A DNA stretch of 64,000 nt from Gaiella occulta (GTDB lineage Bacteria; Actinomycetota; Thermoleophilia; Gaiellales; Gaiellaceae): assembly GCF_003351045.1 (NCBI RefSeq), contig NZ_QQZY01000005.1:124001-188000 (forward strand), given 5' to 3'. The notes under the pieces were generated by a model. The model was not told the DNA's origin, searched no databases, and saw only the letters and a program-made list of their open reading frames with translations. The position numbers and the translations under genes are program-made. Below, piece by piece: positions 33,894 to 40,782 of this stretch. Positions within the stretch are counted from its first letter, which is position 1. Each line of letters opens with the position of its first letter.

Positions 33894-33933
33894 GCATGCA
33901 CAAGAGCGGCTGGAAATGCTGCAAGCGAGCCGG

Positions 33934-33939
33934 TAGGGT
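33934..33939 (+). promoter_or_regulatory. -10 hexamer TAGGGT, leaderless start of ATPase gene
   Basis: TAGGGT ends seven bases before GTG 33947, with no Shine-Dalgarno sequence. Confidence 0.4.
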
Positions 33940-33946
33940 CCGAGCC

Positions 33947-35113
33947 GTGGCGGAGATCACGCTCGACCGGCTTGCGAAGGTGTACCCGGACGGCACGCGG
34001 GCCGTCGTTGGTCTCGATATGGAGGTCGCGGACGGCGAGTTCGTCGTCTTTGTCGGCCCGTCGGGATGCGGCAAGACCTCGGCGCTGCGCATGATCGCGG
34101 GGCTCGAGGAGATCACGGAGGGCACCGTTACGATCGGCGGCGAGGTCGTGAACGAGTTGCCGCCGAAGAACCGCGACGTCGCCATGGTGTTCCAGAACTA
34201 CGCGCTCTACCCGCACATGTCGGTGTTCGACAACATGGGTTTCGCCCTCAAGATGCGCGGCTTCGAGAGGGGCGAGATCGCTCGCCGCGTAAACGACGCC
34301 GCGAAGGCGCTTGGGCTCGTCGAGGTGCTGAGGAAGCGGCCGCGCACTCTCTCGGGCGGGCAGCGCCAGCGGGTGGCGATGGGCCGCGCGATCGTCCGGG
34401 AGCCGCAGGCGTTCCTGATGGACGAGCCGCTCTCGAACCTGGACGCGAAGCTGCGCGTGCAGATGCGAGCGGAAATCGCGCGCATCCAGCGCTCGCTCGG
34501 GACGACCACGATCTACGTCACCCACGATCAGAGCGAGGCGATGACGCTCGGCGACCGCGTGGCGGTGATGCGCCGCGGCGAACTGCAGCAGCTCGACCCA
34601 CCACAGCGGCTCTACGAGGAGCCGGTGAACCTGTTCGTGGCCGAGTTTATCGGCTCGCCTGCGATGAACCTCGTGGAGGCGGTGCTCGCGTGGGAAAACG
34701 GCGCTGCCAGGGTTCGCTTTGGCGAGCATGAGCTGCCGTTGGACGCCGAGACGCTCACGCGGCGCCCGGGTCTCGCGTCGTACGACGGAAGGCGTCTCGC
34801 GCTCGGCATCCGCCCCGAAGACCTTGGCGACGCGGCGTTGGAAGGGGTGCCCGAAGACCGGCGGATCCCCGTCACCATCGATCTTCGCGAGGACATGGGC
34901 GCCGAGGTCTTCCTACACTTCGGCGTTGACGCGACCGCGGTGGAGACGGAGGATGTGAAGGAGGCTCAGGAGGACGACGTCGCTCAGGGGCTTCGTTTCA
35001 TCGCTCGCGTGGCGCGCGAGAGTCGGGCGCGCGAGGGGGAGCGCATCGATCTCTCGATCGACACGAGGCGGCTGCGCTTCTTCGATCTCGAGACGGGTCA
35101 GGCGATTCTCTAG
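33947..35113 (+). CDS. Sugar ABC transporter ATPase (UgpC/MalK type)
   Basis: The 388-residue ATPase has Walker A GPSGCGKTS, Q-loop VFQNYALYPHMSV, signature LSGGQRQRVAMGRA, Walker B FLMDEPLSNLDAKLR, switch histidine in VTHDQSEAM, and a C-terminal TOBE/MalK regulatory domain (about residues 240-388) with GIRPEDLG and EDMGAEVFLHFGV. An acidic insert of about 20 residues (ETEDVKEAQEDDVAQ) interrupts the TOBE region. It is divergent from the permeases and binding protein and completes the importer. The C-terminal FDLETGQAIL is a normal family end, so the gene is intact at the right edge of the segment. Confidence 0.92.
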   Translation: MAEITLDRLAKVYPDGTRAVVGLDMEVADGEFVVFVGPSGCGKTSALRMIAGLEEITEGTVTIGGEVVNELPPKNRDVAMVFQNYALYPHMSVFDNMGFALKMRGFERGEIARRVNDAAKALGLVEVLRKRPRTLSGGQRQRVAMGRAIVREPQAFLMDEPLSNLDAKLRVQMRAEIARIQRSLGTTTIYVTHDQSEAMTLGDRVAVMRRGELQQLDPPQRLYEEPVNLFVAEFIGSPAMNLVEAVLAWENGAARVRFGEHELPLDAETLTRRPGLASYDGRRLALGIRPEDLGDAALEGVPEDRRIPVTIDLREDMGAEVFLHFGVDATAVETEDVKEAQEDDVAQGLRFIARVARESRAREGERIDLSIDTRRLRFFDLETGQAIL

Positions 35114-35142
35114 GGCGCCCGAAACCTCAACCCGCCCCGGTA

Positions 35143-35215
35143 CGACGAACGCCCACGCCTGCCACAGCAGCACCGGCAGCACGAGCGCGCCGAGCGTGAC
35201 GAAGAGGCGGTGGCG
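35143..35215 (-). pseudogene. tatC remnant (two joined fragments)
   Basis: Two tatC pieces are fused. Bases 35143-35180 equal 36340-36377 of the intact gene, encoding LLWQAWAFV. Bases 35181-35215 equal 36531-36565 with one difference, encoding LRHRLFVTLGA. The 153 bases between them in the real gene are missing. The remnant joins directly to the aminotransferase duplicate at 35221 at a place where tatC and the aminotransferase gene share about 15 of 20 bases. It shows that a tatC copy once stood here. Confidence 0.85.
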
Positions 35216-35220
35216 TAGCC

Positions 35221-35824
35221 CGACGAGGTGATGGCCGGCTTCGGCCGCACCGGCAAGTGGTTCGCGTGCGAGCACTGGGATGTCGTCCCCGACATCCTCT
35301 GCGTCGCGAAGGGCATCAACTCGGGCTATGTGCCGCTCGGCGCCATGATCGCCCGCGGCGAGATCATCGACCAGGTGCGCGACCGCTTCTTCCCCGGCGG
35401 CCTCACCTACGCCGGTCATCCGCTTGCGTGCGCGTCCGCGGTTGCCTCGATCGAGGCGTTTCGCGAGGAGGGCGTTGTCGAGAACGCGGCAGCGATGGGC
35501 GACTACTTCCGTGAGGCGCTCGGTCGCCTGCAGGAGCGGCACCCGTCGATCGGCGAGGTGCGTGGCCTCGGCTGTTTCTGGGGTATCGAGCTCGTCCGCG
35601 ACCGCGAGACGAAGGAGATGCTCGTTCCCTTCAACGCGTCGGGCGAGGCGGCGGCTCCGGTCTCCCGCGTGGCGAAGGCGGCGCTCGAGCGCGGGCTCTA
35701 TCTGATGACCCACTGGAACGTCGTCATGGTCGTGCCGCCGCTGACGATCACGCGCGAGGAGGCCGCGGAGGGGATCGCGATCCTCGACGACGTGCTCGCG
35801 ATCGCCGACGAGTACGTGGCCTGA
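35221..35824 (+). pseudogene. 5'-truncated aminotransferase duplicate
   Basis: This is the 3' 44% of the class III aminotransferase (from D256 on), 594 of 595 bases identical to 29055-29649. It retains the Schiff-base lysine segment but lacks the whole N-terminal domain and the TNGGTEAN phosphate-binding region, so it cannot be a working transaminase. An in-frame GTG-ATG at 35228 could allow translation of 198 residues. It ends DEYVA and is followed by a strong hairpin, which looks like the original 3' end of the gene. Confidence 0.92.
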
Positions 35825-35827
35825 GCC

Positions 35828-35859
35828 CGGTGCCGGGGCGAGGTCGCGCCCCGGCACCG
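35828..35859. terminator. 13-bp hairpin between aminotransferase copy and tatC
   Basis: CGGTGCCGGGGCG (35828-35840) pairs perfectly with CGCCCCGGCACCG (35847-35859) around AGGTCG. It starts four bases after the stop at 35824 and lies between convergent genes, so it can terminate both. The full-length aminotransferase gene lacks an equivalent. Confidence 0.65.
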
Positions 35860-35869
35860 CTCATGCCCG

Positions 35870-36640
35870 CTACACGCCCTCTGCGAGTGCGTGCGGCGCG
35901 GCGGCGGCGCGGCGCTCCATCAGAGCGGCGAGCCAGATCGACGTCTCGTAGAGCGCGAGCAGCGGCGTCACCTCGAGAGCGAGCGAGACAGGATCGACGG
36001 TGGGGAGCACGATCGCGAACGTCAGCATCGCCACGTAGCCGACGCGGCGGTTGCGGCGCAGCTGGCGCGAGCTGACGACGCCCAGGCGCACCAGTCCGAG
36101 CACCAGCACGGGGAGCTCGAAGGCGATGCCGCTGGCGAGCAGGCCCATGGCGGCGAAGCCGAAGTAGGAGCTCGCGCGAAGCTGCACGTCGTACAGGTGG
36201 GTGTCGAAGGTGGTGAGGAAGTCGAGCGCGCGCGGCAGCACCACGACGTAGGCGAACAGCGACCCCGCCGCGAAGAGCGCGGTGCCGAGCGCGACGAGCG
36301 CGCCGATCGTGCGTCGTGTCGCCCGGTCGACGGCGGGCGCGACGAACGCCCACGCCTGCCACAGCAGCACCGGCAGCGCGAGCGCGAGCGCTGCCACCAC
36401 GCTGACCTTCACGGAGACCGTGAACGGCTCGGTGACGCCGAGCGTCACGAGACGGCGTCCGTCCGGCAGCGGCTCCCGCAGCGCCGCGACGAGACGGCCG
36501 TGGAACGCGAACGCGAGCGCGAAGGCGGGCACGAACGCGCCGAGCGTGACGAAGAGGCGGTGGCGGAGCTCGCCGAGATGATCGACGAGCTCCGCCTCCT
36601 CTCCTTCTCCGAGGCGCCTGGGAATCAGGCGAGCGAGCAC
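35870..36640 (-). CDS. tatC: Sec-independent translocase TatC
   Basis: The 256-residue, six-helix protein is the receptor core of the Tat pathway, recognising twin-arginine signals. It has VDHLGELRHRLFVTLGAF at the N-terminus, VTEPFTVSVKVSVVAAL, LPVLLWQAWAFVAPAV, YFGFAAMGLLASGIAFELPVLVLGLVRLGVV and LTFAIVLPTVDPVSL. The start is GTG 36640, three bases after the tatA stop. The C-terminal tail is Ala-rich. It exports folded proteins such as the Tat-signal binding protein at 30657-32060. Confidence 0.94.
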   Translation of the reverse strand: MLARLIPRRLGEGEEAELVDHLGELRHRLFVTLGAFVPAFALAFAFHGRLVAALREPLPDGRRLVTLGVTEPFTVSVKVSVVAALALALPVLLWQAWAFVAPAVDRATRRTIGALVALGTALFAAGSLFAYVVVLPRALDFLTTFDTHLYDVQLRASSYFGFAAMGLLASGIAFELPVLVLGLVRLGVVSSRQLRRNRRVGYVAMLTFAIVLPTVDPVSLALEVTPLLALYETSIWLAALMERRAAAAPHALAEGV

Positions 36641-36643
36641 GAC

Positions 36644-36847
36644 CTAGACGGTCTCGCGCTCGGCTGCCGCGACCGTCGACGGCAGGGCGTTGTCGTCAAC
36701 CGCGTCGCTGCCGGAGATGGTGTCCTTGAACTCCCGCATGCCTCTGCCGAGCTGGCGCCCCATCTCGGGGAGCTTCTTCGGCCCGAACACGAGCAGCAGC
36801 ACCATCAGCAGGATCAGCATCTCCCAGATCCCGATTCCGAACGGCAT
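36644..36847 (-). CDS. tatA: Twin-arginine translocase subunit TatA
   Basis: The 67-residue protein has a short N-terminus, one membrane helix (WEMLILLMVLLLVFG), the FGPKKLPEMGRQLGRGMREFK hinge-amphipathic helix region and a variable acidic tail. This is the classical TatA/E pattern; TatB is usually longer. It is transcribed just before tatC. No tatB-like gene is in the window. Confidence 0.93.
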   Translation of the reverse strand: MPFGIGIWEMLILLMVLLLVFGPKKLPEMGRQLGRGMREFKDTISGSDAVDDNALPSTVAAAERETV

Positions 36848-36854
36848 CGCAGAC

Positions 36855-37439
36855 CTAGCCGAGGAACGGGGTGACGGCCTTCGTCGCCTCGGCGGCGGTG
36901 AATGCCTTGGGGAACGCCGGGATGATCGGCTTGCCGGTGGCGATGTCGCTGAACACGCTCAGGTGCGACGCCTCGCTGGCGGCGATGGTCGCGGCGACAC
37001 CCTTGAGGTCGTTGGACTTCAGCGCGGTGACCGCGCCGAGGTAGGCGCCCACGAAGGCCGTCTCGAGCGCGACACCCGTCTTCGCGATGCTGAGCCGCGA
37101 GTCGAACGTGCCGGCCGGGTACGTGAACGACAGCCCCTTCGGGGTGGCCGACTTGAGCACGCCGGCGAGCGCCTTGTAGTGGGCCCGCTCGGAGATCCGC
37201 GCCTGGAACAGGTACTCGAGCTCGTTGCCCTTGAACTTCTTGCTGCCGATCGACTTCGAGTAGAAGTCGATCGCGAGCAGCTCCGCGGTGGCGGCGAGCT
37301 TCGCGATGTCGGCGTCGGCCGTGGCCGCACCGAACGCCTGGCCGCTGGTGGCGGCGAGCAGCGAGCCGCCCGCGACGAGCGCGATGCCGCCTCTGGCGCC
37401 TCGCGACAGGAACGCTGCGCGGCTGGTGGTCTCGGACAT
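36855..37439 (-). CDS. Exported ferritin-like domain protein
   Basis: The 194-residue protein has an N-terminal signal (SRAAFLSRGARGGIALVAGGSLLAATSG) and a four-helix ferritin-like domain. Helix motifs with acidic and histidine residues are AELLAIDFYSKS, EYLFQARISERAHYKAL, LETAFVGAYLGAV and IAASEASHLSVF. The signal resembles a Tat signal but lacks a true twin arginine. ATG 37439 has an AGGAGG ribosome-binding site; an ATG 11 codons upstream is less likely. Relatives (Ferritin_2 type) are often annotated as desiccation-related. The function is not known. It precedes tatA in the same direction. Confidence 0.75.
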   Translation of the reverse strand: MSETTSRAAFLSRGARGGIALVAGGSLLAATSGQAFGAATADADIAKLAATAELLAIDFYSKSIGSKKFKGNELEYLFQARISERAHYKALAGVLKSATPKGLSFTYPAGTFDSRLSIAKTGVALETAFVGAYLGAVTALKSNDLKGVAATIAASEASHLSVFSDIATGKPIIPAFPKAFTAAEATKAVTPFLG

Positions 37440-37535
37440 CTGGTGGAACCTCCTGGGTCGCGTGGTACGCATGGCCCGCGGGGTGCGAGCGACCCTGATT
37501 CGGCTCCGCCGTGCGACCGGTTCGGTCCCGCGCCG

Positions 37536-38318
37536 TCAGACGTCGGCGAGGAACGCGGTGACCGCGGCCGCCGTCTCCTCGAGCGCGTCCCACAGCAGCG
37601 TGTGGCCGCTCTCGACGTCGACGACACGCAGCAGGTCGCCGAGCGCGGCGCGGTGCGCGTCGAGCAGGTGGTCGTAGGTGACGTACGAGCGATTCCCGAG
37701 CACGAGCAGCGTCGGCACGCGCACCGACGAAAACGACGGCGGCGCGCTCGCCATCTCGCCGTAGGCCGCGATCACCGCCGCCTGGCTGTAGCGGTAGCGC
37801 CAGAGGCCGTCCTCCGACTGCACGACGTGCTCGCGCAGATCGGTCTCCACGAGCTCGCGCGGCGCGGTGCGGAGCCCGCTCTCCTCGAAGCGCCGCTCCA
37901 CCGCGTCCTCGAACGAGGCGTAGGCGCGCTCCTCGCGCCCGCTCTCGGCCGCGTAGAGGGCGACCGCCGGGTCGAGCGCGAGCGCCGGGTCGAGCAACAC
38001 GAGCCTGCGCACGAGCCCGGGATGGCGCGCGGCGAGCTCGAATGCGAGGCGGCCGCCGAAGGAGTGACCGATCCAGTCGGCAGGCTCGCGGCCGACGCTG
38101 TCGAGCACCGCGTCGACGTGGGCCTCGATGTCCCACGGCGGCTCGTAGGGCGAGGAGCCGTGACCGAGCAGGTCGGGAGCGAGCACGCGGAAGCGGCCCG
38201 CGAGCCACCCTTCGGCGAGACCGCGCGCATGGCCGCCGCACCCGGTGACGCCGTGCAGGTAGACGGCACGCGGCGCCTCCGGGTCGCCCCAGGCCTCGAC
38301 GTGCAGGGTCCGCTTCAC
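37536..38318 (-). CDS. Alpha/beta-fold hydrolase
   Basis: The 260-residue protein has the canonical alpha/beta hydrolase layout. The oxyanion region is VYLHGVTGCGG, the nucleophile elbow GHSFGG has S86, PDLLGHGSS follows the family pattern, and H239 in ESGHTLLWD completes the triad. The substrate is not predictable; esterase or haloperoxidase-like annotations are common. GTG 38318 overlaps the peroxiredoxin stop as GTGA, so the two are coupled, and an oxidative-stress role is possible. Confidence 0.85.
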   Translation of the reverse strand: MKRTLHVEAWGDPEAPRAVYLHGVTGCGGHARGLAEGWLAGRFRVLAPDLLGHGSSPYEPPWDIEAHVDAVLDSVGREPADWIGHSFGGRLAFELAARHPGLVRRLVLLDPALALDPAVALYAAESGREERAYASFEDAVERRFEESGLRTAPRELVETDLREHVVQSEDGLWRYRYSQAAVIAAYGEMASAPPSFSSVRVPTLLVLGNRSYVTYDHLLDAHRAALGDLLRVVDVESGHTLLWDALEETAAAVTAFLADV

Positions 38319-38785
38319 CCGCCGCCGCCGAGTGCGTCCAGGGACTCCGGCACCATCTCCGTGCGGCGGGTGTCGGCCTCCTTGACGAGAGACCAGATCA
38401 CGATCCCGTCCCTGTCGATGAGGAAGGTGCCGCGCACGGGCGCGCCCGTCCGCTCGTTGAAGACGCCGTAGGCGCGCGCCGCGGCGCCGTGCTCCCAGAA
38501 GTCGGAGGCGAAGGTGTAGGTGACGCCGAGCTCGTGCTTCCATGCCTGGCGAGACGCCGACGGGTCACACGAGACGAAGACGACGTCGGTCTCGGCGTTG
38601 TGGAACGACTCGAGATTCGCCTGCAGGTCGAGCGCCTCGTCGCGGCAGACGGGCGTCCAGGCGAACGGGTGGAAGACGAGCAGCACGTTGCGCCGGCCGC
38701 GGAAGTCCGCCAGCCGCACGCGTGGCCGGTCGGGGGCCTCCTCGAGGTCGAACTCCGGTGCCTGATCACCCGTCCCGACTGCCAT
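38315..38785 (-). CDS. Peroxiredoxin (AhpC/TSA family, AhpE-like)
   Basis: The 156-residue thioredoxin-fold protein reduces peroxides. The active-site loop reads FHPFAWTPVCRDE with T44 and peroxidatic C47, the PxxxTxxC motif; a second cysteine, C73, is in VFVSCDPSA. DFWEHGAAARAYGVFNERTGAPVRGTFLID is typical of AhpE and related actinobacterial peroxiredoxins. The start ATG 38785 lies 20 bases inside the rarA end. It is followed by the overlapping hydrolase gene. Confidence 0.9.
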   Translation of the reverse strand: MAVGTGDQAPEFDLEEAPDRPRVRLADFRGRRNVLLVFHPFAWTPVCRDEALDLQANLESFHNAETDVVFVSCDPSASRQAWKHELGVTYTFASDFWEHGAAARAYGVFNERTGAPVRGTFLIDRDGIVIWSLVKEADTRRTEMVPESLDALGGGG

Positions 38786-40040
38786 CCGTGCTCTCCTCTC
38801 CGTGTCCCGAGGGAACATAGTAGGTCCTGCCCTGGAGGCCGTCGGGAAGGTGATCGACGGCGAACCCGCGTGGATCGTCGTGCGGGTAGAGGTAGCCCTC
38901 GCCGTGGCCGCGCTCGCGCGCGCCGCGGTAGTGCGCGTCGCGCAGGGCGGCCGGCGGCGCCAGGATGCCTCGCTCGCGCACCTCGCCGCGCGCCGCCCAG
39001 ATCGCCCTGGCGGTCGCATTCGACTTCGGGGCGTTGGCGAGGTAGATCGCCGCCTGCGCGAGGTTGAGCTGCGCCTCGGGCAGGCCGACGTGCTCGAGCG
39101 CCTGGGCTGCCGCGACCGCGACCAGGAGCGCGCGCGGGTCGGCGTTGCCGACGTCTTCGGAGGCGAGGATGATCATGCGGCGGGCGACGAAGCGCGGATC
39201 CTCGCCGCCTTCGAGCATCGCGGCGAGATAGTAGACGGCAGCGTCGGGGTCGCCTCCGCGCATCGACTTGATGAAGGCGGAGACGATGTCGTAGTGCTGG
39301 TCGCCGGCGCGGTCGTAGCGCAGCGGGCGCTTGCGGGCGGCGTCGGCGACGTGCCGCTCCTCGAGCGGCGCACCCTCGGCCCGGGCCGTCTGCCAGGAGA
39401 GCTCGAGCGTGGCGAGCGCGCTGCGGGCGTCCCCTCCAGCGCGCCGTGCGATCGCCGCCGTCACCTCCGCCGGCAGCTCGATGCCGAGCTCGCGCGCGCC
39501 GCGCCCGATCACCGCCGCGACCTCGCCGTCGGAGAGCGGCTCCAGCTCGACGACCGTGCAGCGCGACAGCAACGCCGCGTTGACCTCGAAGTACGGGTTC
39601 TCGGTCGTGGCGCCGATGAGCGTCAGCAGGCCGCTCTCGACACCGGGCAGCAGCGCGTCCTGCTGCCCCTTGTTGAAGCGGTGGATCTCGTCGAGGAAGA
39701 GGATCGTGCGGGCGCCGTTGGCGCCGAGGCGCTCCCGCGCGCGCTGCAGCACCCCGCGGACGTCGTCGACGCGCGCCGACACCGCCGACAGCTCCTCGAA
39801 CGCCGCGCCCGTCGTCTCGGCGACGATGCGGGCGAGCGTCGTCTTGCCGACGCCGGGGGGGCCGTGGAGGATCATCGACGGCGGCCGGTCGCCCTCGATC
39901 GCAAGCCGCAACGCCGATCCCTCGGCGAGCACGTGCCGCTGGCCGACGAGCTCGTCCAGCGACCGGGGCCGCACGCGCTGCGGCAGCGGCGCCGTCTCGG
40001 CCTGCCGGGTGTGCGCCGCGTCGGCGAACAGATCTCCCAT
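38766..40040 (-). CDS. rarA: Replication-associated recombination protein A
   Basis: The 424-residue AAA+ ATPase of the RarA/MgsA/WRNIP1 family acts at stalled replication forks. It has PRSLDELVGQRHVL, Walker A GPPGVGKTT, Walker B LFLDEIHRF, sensor GATTENPYFEVN, arginine-finger region LLSRC, and the C-terminal MgsA domain with DIVSAFIKSMRGGDPDAAVYYLA and the HVGLPEAQLNLAQAAIYLA segment. I chose ATG 40040 so that GDLFADAA starts the protein; an upstream ATG lies within the divergent gene. Confidence 0.93.
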   Translation of the reverse strand: MGDLFADAAHTRQAETAPLPQRVRPRSLDELVGQRHVLAEGSALRLAIEGDRPPSMILHGPPGVGKTTLARIVAETTGAAFEELSAVSARVDDVRGVLQRARERLGANGARTILFLDEIHRFNKGQQDALLPGVESGLLTLIGATTENPYFEVNAALLSRCTVVELEPLSDGEVAAVIGRGARELGIELPAEVTAAIARRAGGDARSALATLELSWQTARAEGAPLEERHVADAARKRPLRYDRAGDQHYDIVSAFIKSMRGGDPDAAVYYLAAMLEGGEDPRFVARRMIILASEDVGNADPRALLVAVAAAQALEHVGLPEAQLNLAQAAIYLANAPKSNATARAIWAARGEVRERGILAPPAALRDAHYRGARERGHGEGYLYPHDDPRGFAVDHLPDGLQGRTYYVPSGHGEESTDGSRDG

Positions 40041-40049
40041 CGACGGGAG

Positions 40050-40055
40050 TATGCT
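40050..40055 (+). promoter_or_regulatory. -10 hexamer TATGCT, leaderless start
   Basis: TATGCT ends seven bases before ATG 40063 in the 22-base gap between divergent rarA and the dioxygenase gene. There is no Shine-Dalgarno sequence. Confidence 0.4.
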
Positions 40056-40062
40056 CCCCGCC

Positions 40063-40782
40063 ATGTCACAGGAGACCTGGGAGCCGCCGCTGAGCAGCCC
40101 CGTGCTGCCGGGCGAGGCCCGCACAGACTACGAGCGCTACCTCAACACGGAGGAGCTGCTCGCCCTGCAGAAGGGCCCGCAGGAGTGGGTGCATCGCGAC
40201 GAGCTGCTGTTCCAGGTCGTGCACCAGTCGTCGGAGCTCTGGCTCAAGCTGGCGTGGAACGACACTGGCGCCGCGGCGGCTCTCGTGGCAGAGGACGACC
40301 TCGGCGGAGCGCTGCGGCTGCTCCGCCGGGCGTCGCTCTGCATGCGTTACGTGACGGCGCAGCTGGACATGCTCGAGCACATGTCGCCGTGGGAGTACCA
40401 GGAGATCCGCAAGGTGCTCGGCCACGGCTCCGGCTTCGACTCGCCCGGCGTGAAGGAGCTGCGGCCGGCGATGGCGCGGCTCGGCGAGGCGTTCCACGCC
40501 GCCCGCGAGCGCGCCGGGCTCTCCCTCGTCGACCTCTACGTGCACGGGCGCGCGCACGAGGAGCTGTACCAGCTCGCGGAGGCGCTGATGGAGCTCGACG
40601 AGTGGTTGCAGACGTGGCGCATCCGCCACTATCGGGTCGTCGCGCGCGTGATCGGCGAGCGTGTGGTCGGCACCCAGGGCACGCCCGTGGAGGTGCTGGG
40701 ACGCCTCATCCACCGGGTCGAGTACCCGGAGCTGTGGGACGTCCGCAACGAGCTGACGGCTCGTTCGCAGGCCGAGTCGTGA
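40063..40782 (+). CDS. kynA: Tryptophan 2,3-dioxygenase
   Basis: The 239-residue heme enzyme opens the indole ring of tryptophan to N-formylkynurenine, the first step of the kynurenine route. Signatures are YERYLNTEELLALQ, catalytic-site H54 in VVHQSSELWLK, GHGSGFDSPGV and axial-heme H189 in WRIRHYRVVARVIG. The usual substrate loop GTGGSS reads GTQGTP, a notable change. It is shorter than the 270-280 residues of characterised enzymes. It overlaps the M20 peptidase gene by GTGA. No kynureninase or formamidase is in the window. Confidence 0.88.
   Translation: MSQETWEPPLSSPVLPGEARTDYERYLNTEELLALQKGPQEWVHRDELLFQVVHQSSELWLKLAWNDTGAAAALVAEDDLGGALRLLRRASLCMRYVTAQLDMLEHMSPWEYQEIRKVLGHGSGFDSPGVKELRPAMARLGEAFHAARERAGLSLVDLYVHGRAHEELYQLAEALMELDEWLQTWRIRHYRVVARVIGERVVGTQGTPVEVLGRLIHRVEYPELWDVRNELTARSQAES

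Larger units (their letters stand above)
29650..35142. other. Inserted or rearranged segment carrying a sugar-type ABC transporter
   Basis: The segment lies between the full-length aminotransferase gene and a tatC scrap fused to the aminotransferase duplicate. It contains a quinone-oxidoreductase-like gene and a complete CUT1 importer. Base composition looks slightly less GC-rich than the flanks, judged by eye. No transposase or integrase is present. The boundaries are given by the end of the repeat (29649) and the start of tatC-like sequence (35143). Confidence 0.6.

Noticed and set aside
34913-35857. A long minus-strand frame through the aminotransferase duplicate that includes TatC-like peptides
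   Set aside because: Most of it is antisense of the duplicate. Only the 73-base tatC remnant is meaningful, and it is reported as a pseudogene.
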